A DNA stretch of 64,000 bases. Origin: Nemertoderma westbladi. Taxonomy: Eukaryota; Xenacoelomorpha; Nemertodermatida; Nemertodermatidae. The position numbers and the translations under genes are program-made. How positions within the stretch are numbered: the first letter of the stretch is position 1; the number at the start of each line of letters is the position of its first letter. The stretch spans positions 1 through 64,000 of the forward strand of contig JAUCBJ010006818.1 in assembly GCA_032718475.1 (NCBI GenBank). The letters are read 5' to 3'. Below are positions 45,501 through 57,700 of this stretch, in pieces. Under the pieces are notes generated by a model. The model ran no database searches and was not told the DNA's origin. It worked only from the letters and a program-made list of their open reading frames with translations.

Positions 45501-48500
45501 AGGTCCAGCAACTACTAACCGTGTTGAATTCCTTGGAGTTAGTCCAGGTTCAGTAACTACTAACCGTGTTGAATTCCTTGATGGAGTTAGTCCAGGTCCA
45601 GTAACTACTAACCGTGTTGAATTCCTTGGAGTTAGTCCAGGTTCAGTAACTACTAACCGTGTTGAATTCCTTGATGGAGTTAGTCCAGGTCCAGTAACTA
45701 TTAACCGAGTTGAATTCCTTGGAGTTAGTCCAGGTCCAGTAACTACTAACCGAGTTGAATTCCTTGGAGTTAGTCCAGGTCCAGTAACTACTAACCGAGT
45801 TGAATTCCTTGGAGTTAGTCCAGGTCCAGTAACTACTAACCGAGTTGAATTCCTTGGAGTTAGTCCAGGTCCAGTAACTACTAACCGAGTTGAATTCCTT
45901 GATGGAGTTAGTCCAGGTCCAGTAACTACTAACCGAGTTGAATTCCTTGATGGAGTTAGTCCAGGTCCAGTAACTACTAACCGAGTTGAATTACTTGACG
46001 GAGTTAGTCCAGGTCCAGTAACTACTAACCGTGTTGAATTCCTTGGTGGAGTTCGTCCAGGTCCAGTAACTACTAACCGAGTTGAATTCCTTGGAGTTAG
46101 TCCAGGTCCAGTAACTACTAACCGAGTTGAATTCCTTGATGGAGTTAGTCCAGGTCCAGTAACTACTAACCGAGTTGAATTACTTGACGGAGTTAGTCCA
46201 GGTCCAGTAACTACTAACCGTGTTGAATTCCTTGGTGGAGTTCGTCCAGGTCCAGTAACTACTAACCGAGTTGAATTCCTTGGAGTTAGTCCAGGTCCAG
46301 TAACTACTAACCGTGTTGAATTCCTTGGTGGAGTTCGTCCACGTCCAGTAACTACTAACCGTGTTGAATTCCTTGATGGAGTTAGTCCAGGTCCAGCAAC
46401 TACTAACCGTGTTGAATTCCTTGGAGTTAGTCCAGGTCCAGCAACTACTAACCGTGTTGAATTCCTTGGAGTTAGTCCAGGTCCAGCAACTACTAACCGT
46501 GTTGAATTCCTTGGAGTTAGTCCAGGTCCAGTAACTACTAACCGTGTTGAATTCCTTGATGGAGTTAGTCCAGGTCCAGTAACTACTAACCGAGTTGAAT
46601 TCCTTGGAGTTAGTCCAGGTCCAGTAACTACTAACCGAGTTGAATTCCTTGGAGTTAGTCCAGGTCCAGTAACTACTAACCGAGTTGAATTCCTTGGAGT
46701 TAGTCCAGGTCCAGTAACTACTAACCGAGTTGAATTCCTTGGAGTTAGTCCAGGTCCAGTAACTACTAACCGAGTTGAATTCCTTGGAGTTAGTCCAGGT
46801 CCAGTAAATACTAACCGAGTTGAATTCCTTGATGGAGTTAGTCCAGGTCCAGTAACTACTAACCGAGTTGAATTCCTTGATGGAGTTAGTCCAGGTCCAG
46901 TAACTACTAACCGAGTTGAATTCCTTGATGGAGTTAGTCCAGGTCCAGTAACTACTAACCGAGTTGAATTCCTTGGAGTTAGTCCAGGTCCAGTAAATAC
47001 TAACCGAGTTGAATTCCTTGATGGAGTTAGTCCAGGTCCAGTAACTACTAACCGAGTTGAATTCCTTGATGGAGTTAGTCCAGGTCCAGTAACTACTAAC
47101 CGAGTTGAATTCCTTGATGGAGTTAGTCCAGGTCCAGTAACTACTAACCGAGTTGAATTCCTTGGAGTTAGTCCAGGTCCAGTAACTACTAACCGAGTTG
47201 AATTCCTTGGAGTTAGTCCAGGTCCAGTAACTACTAACCGAGTTGAATTCCTTGGAGTTAGTCCAGGTCCAGTAAATACTAACCGAGTTGAATTCCTTGA
47301 TGGAGTTAGTCCAGGTCCAGTAACTACTAACCGAGTTGAATTCCTTGATGGAGTTAGTCCAGGTCCAGTAACTACTAACCGTGTTGAATACCTTGGTGGA
47401 GTTCGTCCACGTCCAGTAACTACTAACCGTGTTGAATTCTTTGGAGTTAGTCCAGGTCCAGTAACTACTAACCGAGTTGAATTCCTTGGAGTTAGTCCAG
47501 GTCCAGTAACTACTAACCGTGTTGAATTCCTTGGAGTTAGTCCAGGTCCAGTAACTACTAACCGTGCTGAATACCTTGATGGAGTTAGTCCAGGTCCAGT
47601 AACTACTAACCGAGTTGAATTCCTTGGAGTTAGTCCAGGTCCAGTAACTACTAACCGAGTTGAATTCCTTGGTGGAGTTCGTCCACGTCCAGTAACTACT
47701 AACCGTGTTGAATTCCTTGATGGAGTTAGTCCAGGTCCAGTAACTACTAACCGAGTTGAATTCCTTGATGGAGTTAGTCCAGGTCCAGTAACTACTAACC
47801 GAGTTGAATTCCTTGATGGAGTTAGTCCAGGTCCAGTAACTACTAACCGAGTTGAATTCCTTGATGGAGTTAGTCCAGGTCCAGTAACTACTAACCGAGT
47901 TGAATTCCTTGATGGAGTTAGTCCAGGTCCAGTAACTACTAACCGAGTTGAATTCCTTGATGGAGTTAGTCCAGGTCCAGTAACTACTAACCGAGTTGAA
48001 TTACTTGGAGATAGTCCAGGTCCAGTAACTACTAACCGTGTTGAATTCCTTGATGGAGTTAGTCCAGGTCCAGTAACTACTAACCGAGTTGAATTCCTTG
48101 ATGGAGTTAGTCCAGGTCCAGTAACTACTAACCGAGTTGAATTCCTTGATGGAGTTAGTCCAGGTCCAGTAACTACTAACCGTGTTGAATACCTTGGTGG
48201 AGTTCGTCCACGTCCAGTAACTACTAACCGTGTTGAATTCTTTGGAGTTAGTCCAGGTCCAGTAACTACTAACCGAGTTGAATTCCTTGGAGTTAGTCCA
48301 GGTCCAGTAACTACTAACCGAGTTGAATTCCTTGGAGTTAGTCCAGGTCCAGTAACTACTAACCGTGTTGAATTCCTTGGAGTTAGTCCAGGTCCAGTAA
48401 CTACTAACCGAGTTGAATTCCTTGGTGGAGTTCGTCCACGTCCAGTAACTACTAACCGTGTTGAATTCCTTGATGGAGTTAGTCCAGGTCCAGTAACTAC

Positions 48501-51500
48501 TAACCGAGTTGAATTCCTTGGAGTTAGTCCAGGTCCAGTAACTACTAACCGAGTTGAATTCCTTGATGGAGTTAGTCCAGGTTCAGTAACTACTAACCGA
48601 GTTGAATTCCTTGATGGAGTTAGTCCAGGTCCAGTAACTACTAACCGAGTTGAATTCCTTGATGGAGTTAGTCCAGGTCCAGTAACTACTAACAGTGTTG
48701 AATTCCTTGATGGAGTTAGTCCAGGTCCAGTAACTACTAACCGAGTTGAATTCCTTGGAGTTAGTCCAGGTCCAGCAACTACTAACCGTGTTGAATTCCT
48801 TGGAGTTAGTCCAGGTCCAGTAACTACTAACCGTGTTGAATTCCTTGATGGAGTTAGTCCAGGTCCAGTAACTACTAACCGAGTTGAATTCCTTGATGGA
48901 GTTAGTCCAGGTCCAGTAACTACTAACCGAGTTGAATTCCTTGATGGAGTTAGTCCAGGTCCAGTAACTACTAACCGTGTTGAATACCTTGGTGGAGTTC
49001 GTCCAGGTCCAGTAACTACTAACCGAGTTGAATTCCTTGATGGAGTTAGTCCAGGTCCAGTAACTACTAACCGAGTTGAATTACTTGGAGATAGTCCAGG
49101 TCCAGTAACTACTAACCGTGTTGAATACCTTGGTGGAGTTCGTCCACGTCCAGTAACTACTAACCGAGTTGAATTACTTGGAGATAGTCCAGGTCCAGTA
49201 ACTACTAACCGTGTTGAATTCTTTGGAGTTAGTCCAGGTCCAGTAACTACTAACCGAGTTGAATTACTTGGAGATAGTCCAGGTCCAGTAACTACTAACC
49301 GTGTTGAATTCTTTGGAGTTAGTCCAGGTCCAGTAACTACTAACCGAGTTGAATTCCTTGATGGAGTTAGTCCAGGTCCAGTAACTACTAACCGAGTTGA
49401 ATTCTTTGGAGTTAGTCCAGGTCCAGTAACTACTAACCGAGTTGAATTCCTTGACGGAGTTAGTCCAGGTCCAGTAACTACTAACCGAGTTGAATTACTT
49501 GGAGATAGTCCAGGTCCAGTAACTACTAACCGTGTTGAATTCTTTGGAGTTAGTCCAGGTCCAGTAACTACTAACCGAGTTGAATTCCTTGATGGAGTTA
49601 GTCCAGGTCCAGTAACTACTAACCGTGTTGAATTCCTTGATGGAGTTAGTCCAGGTCCAGTAACTACTAACCGAGTTGAATTCCTTGATGGAGTTAGTCC
49701 AGGTCCAGTAACTACTAACCGAGTTGAATTCCTTGATGGAGTTAGTCCAGGTCCAGTAACTACTAACCGAGTTGAATTCCTTGATGGAGTTAGTCCAGGT
49801 CCAGTAACTACTAACCGAGTTGAATTCCTTGGAGTTAGTCCAGGTCCAGTAACTACTAACCGAGTTGAATTCCTTGGAGTTAGTCCAGGTCCAGTAACTA
49901 CTAACCGAGTTGAATTCCTTGATGGAGTTAGTCCAGGTCCAGTAACTACTAACCGAGTTGAATTCCTTGGAGTTAGTCCAGGTCCAGTAACTACTAACCG
50001 AGTGGAATTCCTTGGAGTTAGTCCAGGTCCAGTAACTACTAACCGAGTTGAATTCCTTGATGGAGTTAGTCCAGGTCCAGTAACTACTAACCGTGTTGAA
50101 TTCCTTGATGGAGTTAGTCCAGGTCCAGTAACTACTAACCGAGTTGAATTCCTTGATGGAGTTAGTCCAGGTCCAGTAACTACTAACCGAGTTGAATTCC
50201 TTGGAGTTAGTCCAGGTCCAGTAACTACTAACCGAGTTGAATTCCTTGGAGTTAGTCCAGGTCCAGTAACTACTAACCGAGTTGAATTCCTTGGTGGAGT
50301 TCGTCCACGTCCAGTAACTACTAACCGTGTTGAATTCCTTGGAGTTAGTCCAGGTCCAGTAACTACTAACCGAGTTGAATTCCTTGATGGAGTTAGTCCA
50401 GGTCCAGTAACTACTAACCGAGTTGAATTCCTTGGTGGAGTTAGTCCAGGTCCAGTAACTACTAACCGAGTTGAATTCCTTGATGGAGTTAGTCCAGGTC
50501 CAGTAACTACTAACCGAGTTGAATTCCTTGATGGAGTTAGTCCAGGTCCAGTAACTACTAACCGAGTTGAATTCCTTGATGGAGTTAGTCCAGGTCCAGT
50601 AACTACTAACCGAGTTGAATTCCTTGGTGGAGTTAGTCCAGGTCCAGTAACTACTAACCGAGTTGAATTCCTTGGAGTTAGTCCAGGCCCAGTAACTACT
50701 AACCGAGTTGAATTCCTTGGAGTTAGTCCAGGTCCAGTAACTACTAACCGTGTTGAATTCCTTGGTGGAGTTAGTCCAGGTCCAGTAACTACTAACCGAG
50801 TTGAATTCCTTGGAGTTAGTCCAGGTCCAGTAACTACTAACCGTGTTGAATTCCTTGGTGGAGTTAGTCCAGGTCCAGTAACTACTAACCGTGTTGAATT
50901 CCTTGGTGGAGTTAGTCCAGGTCCAGTAACTACTAACCGAGTTGAATTCCTTGGAGTTAGTCCAGGTCCAGTAACTACTAACCGTGTTGAATTACTTGAT
51001 GGAGTTAGTCCAGGCCCAGTAACTACTAACCGAGTTGAATTCCTTGGAGTTAGTCCAGGTCCAGTAACTACTAACCGTGTTGAATTCCTTGGTGGAGTTC
51101 GTCCAGGTCCAGTAACTACTAACCGAGTTGAATTCCTTGGAGTTAGTCCAGGCCCAGTAACTACTAACCGAGTTGAATTCCTTGATGGAGTTAGTCCAGG
51201 TCCAGTAACTACTAACTGAGTTGAATTCCTTGATGGAGTTAGTCCAGGTCCAGTAACTACTAACCGAGTTGAATTCCTTGGAGTTAGTCCAGGCCCAGTA
51301 ACTACTAACCGAGTTGAATTCCTTGATGGAGTTAGTCCAGGTCCAGTAACTACTAACCGAGTTGAATTCCTTGGTGGAGTTCGTCCAGGTCCAGTAACTA
51401 CTAACCGAGTTGAATTCCTTGGAGTTAGTCCAGGCCCAGTAACTACTAACCGAGTTGAATTCCTTGATGGAGTTAGTCCAGGTCCAGTAACTACTAACCG

Positions 51501-54500
51501 AGTTGAATTCCTTGATGGAGTTAGTCCAGGTCCAGTAACTACTAACCGAGTTGAATTCCTTGGAGTTAGTCCAGGCCCAGTAACTACTAACCGAGTTGAA
51601 TTCCTTGGAGTTAGTCCAGGTCCAGTAACTACTAACCGTGTTGAATTCCTTGGTGGAGTTCGTCCACGTCCAGTAACTACTAACCGAGTTGAATTCCTTG
51701 GAGTTAGTCCAGGTCCAGTAACTACTAACCGAGTTGAATTCCTTGATGGAGTTAGTCCAGGTCCAGTAACTACTAACCGTGTTGAATTCCTTGGAGTTAG
51801 TCCAGGTCCAGTAACTACTAACCGTGTTGAATACCTTGGTGGAGTTCGTCCAGGTCCAGTAACTACTAACCGAGTTGAATTCCTTGGAGTTAGTCCAGGT
51901 CCAGTAACTACTAACCGAGTTGAATTCCTTGGAGTTAGTCCAGGTCCAGTAACTACTAACCGTGTTGAATTCCTTGATGGAGTTAGTCCAGGTCCAGTAA
52001 CTACCAACCGTGTTGAATTCCTTGGAGTTAGTCCAGGTCCAGTAACTACTAACCGTGTTGAATTCCTTGATGGAGTTAGTCCAGGTCCAGTAACTACTAA
52101 CCGAGTTGAATTCCTTGATGGAGTTAGTCCAGGTCCAGTAACTACTAACCGAGTTGAATTCCTTGATGGAGTTAGTCCAGGTCCAGTAACTACTAACCGA
52201 GTTGAATTCCTTGGAGTTAGTCCAGGTCCAGTAACTACTAACCGAGTTGCATTCCCGATGGAGTTAGTCCAGGTCCAGTAACTACTAACCGAGTTGAATT
52301 CCTTGATGGAGTTAGTCCAGGTCCAGTAACTACTAACCGAGTTGAATTCCTTGATGGAGTTAGTCCAGGTCCAGTAACTACTAACCGAGTGGAATTCCTT
52401 GGAGTTAGTCCAGGTCCAGTAACTACTAACCGTGTTGAATTCCTTGATGGAGTTAGTCCAGGTCCAGTAACTACTAACCGTGTTGAATTCCTTGATGGAG
52501 TTAGTCCAGGTCCAGTAACTACTAACCGAGTTGAATTCCTTGGAGTTAGTCCAGGTCCAGTAACTACTAACCGAGTTGAATTCCTTGATGGAGTTAGTCC
52601 AGGTCCAGTAACTACTAACCGTGTTGAATTCCTTGATGGAGTTAGTCCAGGTCCAGTAACTACTAACCGAGTTGAATTCCTTGGAGTTAGTCCAGGTCCA
52701 GTAACTACTAACCGAGTTGAATTCCTTGATGGAGTTAGTCCAGGTCCAGTAACTACTAACCGAGTTGAATTCCTTGGAGTTAGTCCACGTCCAGTAACTA
52801 CTAACCGTGTTGAATACCTTGGTGGAGTTCGTCCACGTCCAGTAACTACTAACCGTGTTGAATTCTTTGGAGTTAGTCCAGGTCCAGTAACTACTAACCG
52901 TGTTGAATTACTTGATGGAGTTAGTCCAGGTCCAGTAACTACTAACCGAGTTGAATTCCTTGATGGAGTTAGTCCAGGTCCAGTAACTACTAACCGAGTT
53001 GAATTCCTTGATGGAGTTAGTCCAGGTCCAGTAACTACTAACCGAGTTGAATTCCTTGGAGTTAGTCCAGGTCCAGTAACTACTAACCGAGTTGAATTCC
53101 TTGATGGAGTTAGTCCAGGTCCAGTAACTACTAACCGAGTTGAATTCCTTGATGGAGTTAGTCCAGGTCCAGTAACTACTAACCGAGTTGAATTCCTTGA
53201 TGGAGTTAGTCCAGGTCCAGTAACTACTAACCGTGTTGAATTCCTTGATGGAGTTAGTCCAGGTCCAGTAACTACTAACCGAGTTGAATTCCTTGATGGA
53301 GTTAGTCCAGGTCCAGTAACTACTAACCGAGTTGAATTCCTTGATGGAGTTAGTCCAGGTCCAGTAACTACTAACCGAGTTGAATTCCTTGATGGAGTTA
53401 GTCCAGGTCCAGTAACTACTAACCGTGTTGAATTCCTTGATGGAGTTAGTCCAGGTCCAGTAACTACTAACCGAGTTGAATTCCTTGGAGTTAGTCCAGG
53501 TCCAGTAACTACTAACCGAGTTGAATTCCTTGATGGAGTTAGTCCAGGTCCAGTAACTACTAACCGAGTTGAATTCCTTGGAGTTAGTCCAGGTCCAGTA
53601 ACTACTAACCGAGTTGAATTCCTTGATGGAGTTAGTCCACGTCCAGTAACTACTAACCGTGTTGAATACCTTGGTGGAGTTCGTCCACGTCCAGTAACTA
53701 CTAACCGTGTTGAATTCCTTGATGGAGTTAGTCCAGGTCCAGTAACTACTAACCGAGTTGAATTCCTTGATGGAGTTAGTCCAGGTCCAGTAACTACTAA
53801 CCGAGTTGAATTCCTTGGAGTTAGTCCAGGTCCAGTAACTACTAACCGAGTTGAATTCCTTGATGGAGTTAGTCCAGGTCCAGTAACTACTAACCGAGTT
53901 GAATTCCTTGATGGAGTTAGTCCAGGTCCAGTAACTACTAACCGAGTTGAATTCCTTGGAGTTAGTCCAGGTCCAGTAACTACTAACCGAGTTGAATTCC
54001 TTGATGGAGTTAGTCCAGGTCCAGTAACTACTAACCGAGTTGAATTCCTTGATGGAGTTAGTCCAGGTCCAGTAACTACTAACCGAGTTGAATTCCTTGG
54101 AGTTAGTCCAGGTCCAGTAACTACTAACCGAGTTGAATTCCTTGATGGAGTTAGTCCAGGTCCAGTAACTACTAACCGAGTTTAATTCCTTGGTGGAGTT
54201 CGTCCACGTCCAGTAACTACTAACCGTGTTGAATTCTTTGGAGTTAGTCCAGGTCCAGTAACTACTAACCGAGTTGAATTCCTTGATGGAGTTAGTCCAG
54301 GTCCAGTAACTACTAACCGAGTTGAATTCCTTGGAGTTAGTCCAGGTCCAGTAACTACTAACCGTGTTGAATTACTTGATGGAGTTAGTCCAGGTCCAGT
54401 AACTACTAACCGTGTTGAATTACTTGACGGAGTTAGTCCAGGTCCAGTAACTACTAACCGTGTTGAATACCTTGGTGGAGTTCGTCCACGTCCAGTAACT

Positions 54501-57500
54501 ACTAACCGTGTTGAATTCTTTGGAGTTAGTCCAGGTCCAGTAACTACTAACCGAGTTGAATTCCTTGATGGAGTTAGTCCAGGTCCAGTAACTACTAACC
54601 GAGTTGAATTCCTTGGAGTTAGTCCACGTCCAGTAACTACTAACCGTGTTGAATACCTTGGTGGAGTTCGTCCACGTCCAGTAACTACTAACCGTGTTGA
54701 ATTCTTTGGAGTTAGTCCAGGTCCAGTAACTACTAACCGAGTTGAATTCCTTGATGGAGTTAGTCCAGGTCCAGTAACTACTAACCGAGTTGAATTCCTT
54801 GGAGTTAGTCCAGGTCCAGTAACTACTAACCGAGTTGAATTCCTTGATGGAGTTAGTCCAGGTCCAGTAACTACTAACCGAGTTGAATTCCTTGATGGAG
54901 TTAGTCCAGGTCCAGTAACTACTAACCGAGTTGAATTCCTTGATGGAGTTAGTCCAGGTCCAGTAACTACTAACCGTGTTGAATTCCTTGATGGAGTTAG
55001 TCCAGGTCCAGTAACTACTAACCGAGTTGAATTCCTTGATGGAGTTAGTCCAGGTCCAGTAACTACTAACCGAGTTGAATTCCTTGATGGAGTTAGTCCA
55101 GGTCCAGTAACTACTAACCGAGTTGAATTCCTTGATGGAGTTAGTCCAGGTCCAGTAACTACTAACCGTGTTGAATTCCTTGATGGAGTTAGTCCAGGTC
55201 CAGTAACTACTAACCGAGTTGAATTCCTTGGAGTTAGTCCAGGTCCAGTAACTACTAACCGAGTTGAATTCCTTGATGGAGTTAGTCCACGTCCAGTAAC
55301 TACTAACCGTGTTGAATACCTTGGTGGAGTTCGTCCACGTCCAGTAACTACTAACCGTGTTGAATTCCTTGATGGAGTTAGTCCAGGTCCAGTAACTACT
55401 AACCGAGTTGAATTCCTTGATGGAGTTAGTCCAGGTCCAGTAACTACTAACCGAGTTGAATTCCTTGATGGAGTTAGTCCAGGTCCAGTAACTACTAACC
55501 GAGTTGAATTCCTTGATGGAGTTAGTCCAGGTCCAGTAACTACTAACCGTGTTGAATTCCTTGATGGAGTTAGTCCAGGTCCAGTAACTACTAACCGAGT
55601 TGAATTCCTTGGAGTTAGTCCAGGTCCAGTAACTACTAACCGAGTTGAATTCCTTGATGGAGTTAGTCCAGGTCCAGTAACTACTAACCGAGTTTAATTC
55701 CTTGATGGAGTTAGTCCAGGTCCAGTAACTACTAACCGTGTTGAATTCCTTGATGGAGTTAGTCCAGGTCCAGTAACTACTAACCGAGTTGAATTCCTTG
55801 GAGTTAGTCCAGGTCCAGTAACTACTAACCGAGTTGAATTCCTTGATGGAGTTAGTCCACGTCCAGTAACTACTAACCGTGTTGAATACCTTGGTGGAGT
55901 TCGTCCACGTCCAGTAACTACTAACCGTGTTGAATTCCTTGATGGAGTTAGTCCAGGTCCAGTAACTACTAACCGAGTTGAATTCCTTGGAGTTAGTCCA
56001 GGACCAGTAACTACTAACCGAGTTGAATTCCTTGGAGTTAGTCCAGGTCCAGTAACTACTAACCGTGTTGAATACCTTGGTGGAGTTCGTCCAGGTCCAG
56101 TAACTACTAACCGTGTTGAATTCCTTGATGGAGTTAGTCCAGGTCCAGTAACTACTAACCGTGTTGAATTCCTTGATGGAGTTAGTCCAGGTCCAGTAAC
56201 TACTAACCGTGTTGAATTCCTTGATGGAGTTAGTCCAGGTCCAGTAACTACTAACCGAGTTGAATTCCTTGATGGAGTTAGTCCAGGTCCAGTAACTACT
56301 AACCGTGTTGAATTCCTTGGAGTTAGTCCAGGTCCAGTAACTACTAACCGAGTTGAATTCCTTGATGGAGTTAGTCCAGGTCCAGTAACTACTAACCGAG
56401 TTGAATTCCTTGATGGAGTTAGTCCAGGTCCAGTAACTACTAACCGTGTTGAATTCCTTGGAGTTAGTCCAGGTCCAGTAACTACTAACCGAGTTGAATT
56501 CCTTGATGGAGTTAGTCCAGGTCCAGTAACTACTAACCGTGTTGAATTCCTTGGAGTTAGTCCAGGTCCAGTAACTACTAACCGTGTTGAATTCCTTGGT
56601 GGAGTTAGTCCAGGTCCAGTAACTACTAACCGAGTTGAATTCCTTGGTGGAGTTCGTCCACGTCCAGTAACTACTAACCGAGTTGAATTCCTTGATGGAG
56701 TTAGTCCAGGTCCAGTAACTACTAACCGAGTTGAATTCCTTGATGGAGTTAGTCCAGGTCCAGTAACTACTAACCGTGTTGAATTCCTTGATGGAGTTAG
56801 TCCAGGTCCAGTAACTACTAACCGTGTTGAATTCCTTGGAGTTAGTCCAGGTCCAGTAACTACTAACCGTGTTGAATTCCTTGATGGAGTTAGTCCAGGT
56901 CCAGTAACTACTAACCGAGTTGAATTCCTTGATGGAGTTAGTCCAGGTCCAGTAACTACTAACCGAGTTGAATTCCTTGGAGTTAGTCCAGGTCCAGTAA
57001 CTACTAACCGAGTTGAATTACTTGATGGAGTTAGTCCAGGTCCAGTAACTACTAACCGAGTTGAATTCCTTGGAGTTAGTCCAGGTCCAGTAACTACTAA
57101 CCGAGTTGAATTACTTGACGGAGTTAGTCCAGGTCCAGTAACTATTAACCGAGTTGAATTCCTTGGAGTTAGTCCAGGTCCAGTAACTACTAACCGTGTT
57201 GAATACCTTGGTGGAGTTCGTCCAGGTCCAGTAACTACTAACCGAGTTGAATTCCTTGGAGTTAGTCCAGGTCCAGTAACTACTAACCGTGTTGAATTCC
57301 TTGATGGAGTTAGTCCAGGTCCAGTAACTACTAACCGAGTTGAATTCCTTGATGGAGTTAGTCCAGGTCCAGTAACTACTAACCGAGTTGAATTCCTTGG
57401 AGTTAGTCCAGGTCCAGTAACTACTAACCGAGTTGAATTACTTGATGGAGTTAGTCCAGGTCCAGTAACTACTAACCGAGTTGAATTCCTTGGAGTTAGT

Positions 57501-57700
57501 CCAGGTCCAGTAACTACTAACCGAGTTGAATTACTTGACGGAGTTAGTCCAGGTCCAGTAACTACTAACCGTGTTGAATACCTTGGTGGAGTTAGTCCAG
57601 GTCCAGTAACTACTAACCGAGTTGAATTACTTGACGGAGTTAGTCCAGGTCCAGTAACTACTAACCGAGTTGAATTACTTGACGGAGTTAGTCCAGGTCC
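39531..57700. repeat. Satellite block 3: frame-preserving units with CGTCCACGTCC variants
   Basis: Length changes here are almost entirely multiples of three. The exceptions are two marker units, GTTGCATTCCCGATGG at 39838 and 52248, which lie 12,410 bp apart within matching flanks. From about 40725 the pair TACCTTGGTGGAGTTCGTCC-ACGTCC then TTCTTTGGAG recurs as a 93-bp dimer. Units with GAGTTTAATTCC (in-frame TAA) occur at about 54177 and 55689. Confidence 0.85.

Noticed and set aside
39828-52007. Apparent 4059-residue minus-strand protein and similar giant proteins in the satellite, on both strands
   Set aside because: They follow from 45/48-bp units with no stop in three frames. Nearly all start at GTG or TTG rather than ATG, overlap one another on opposite strands and have no domain. 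Kept only as a finding.
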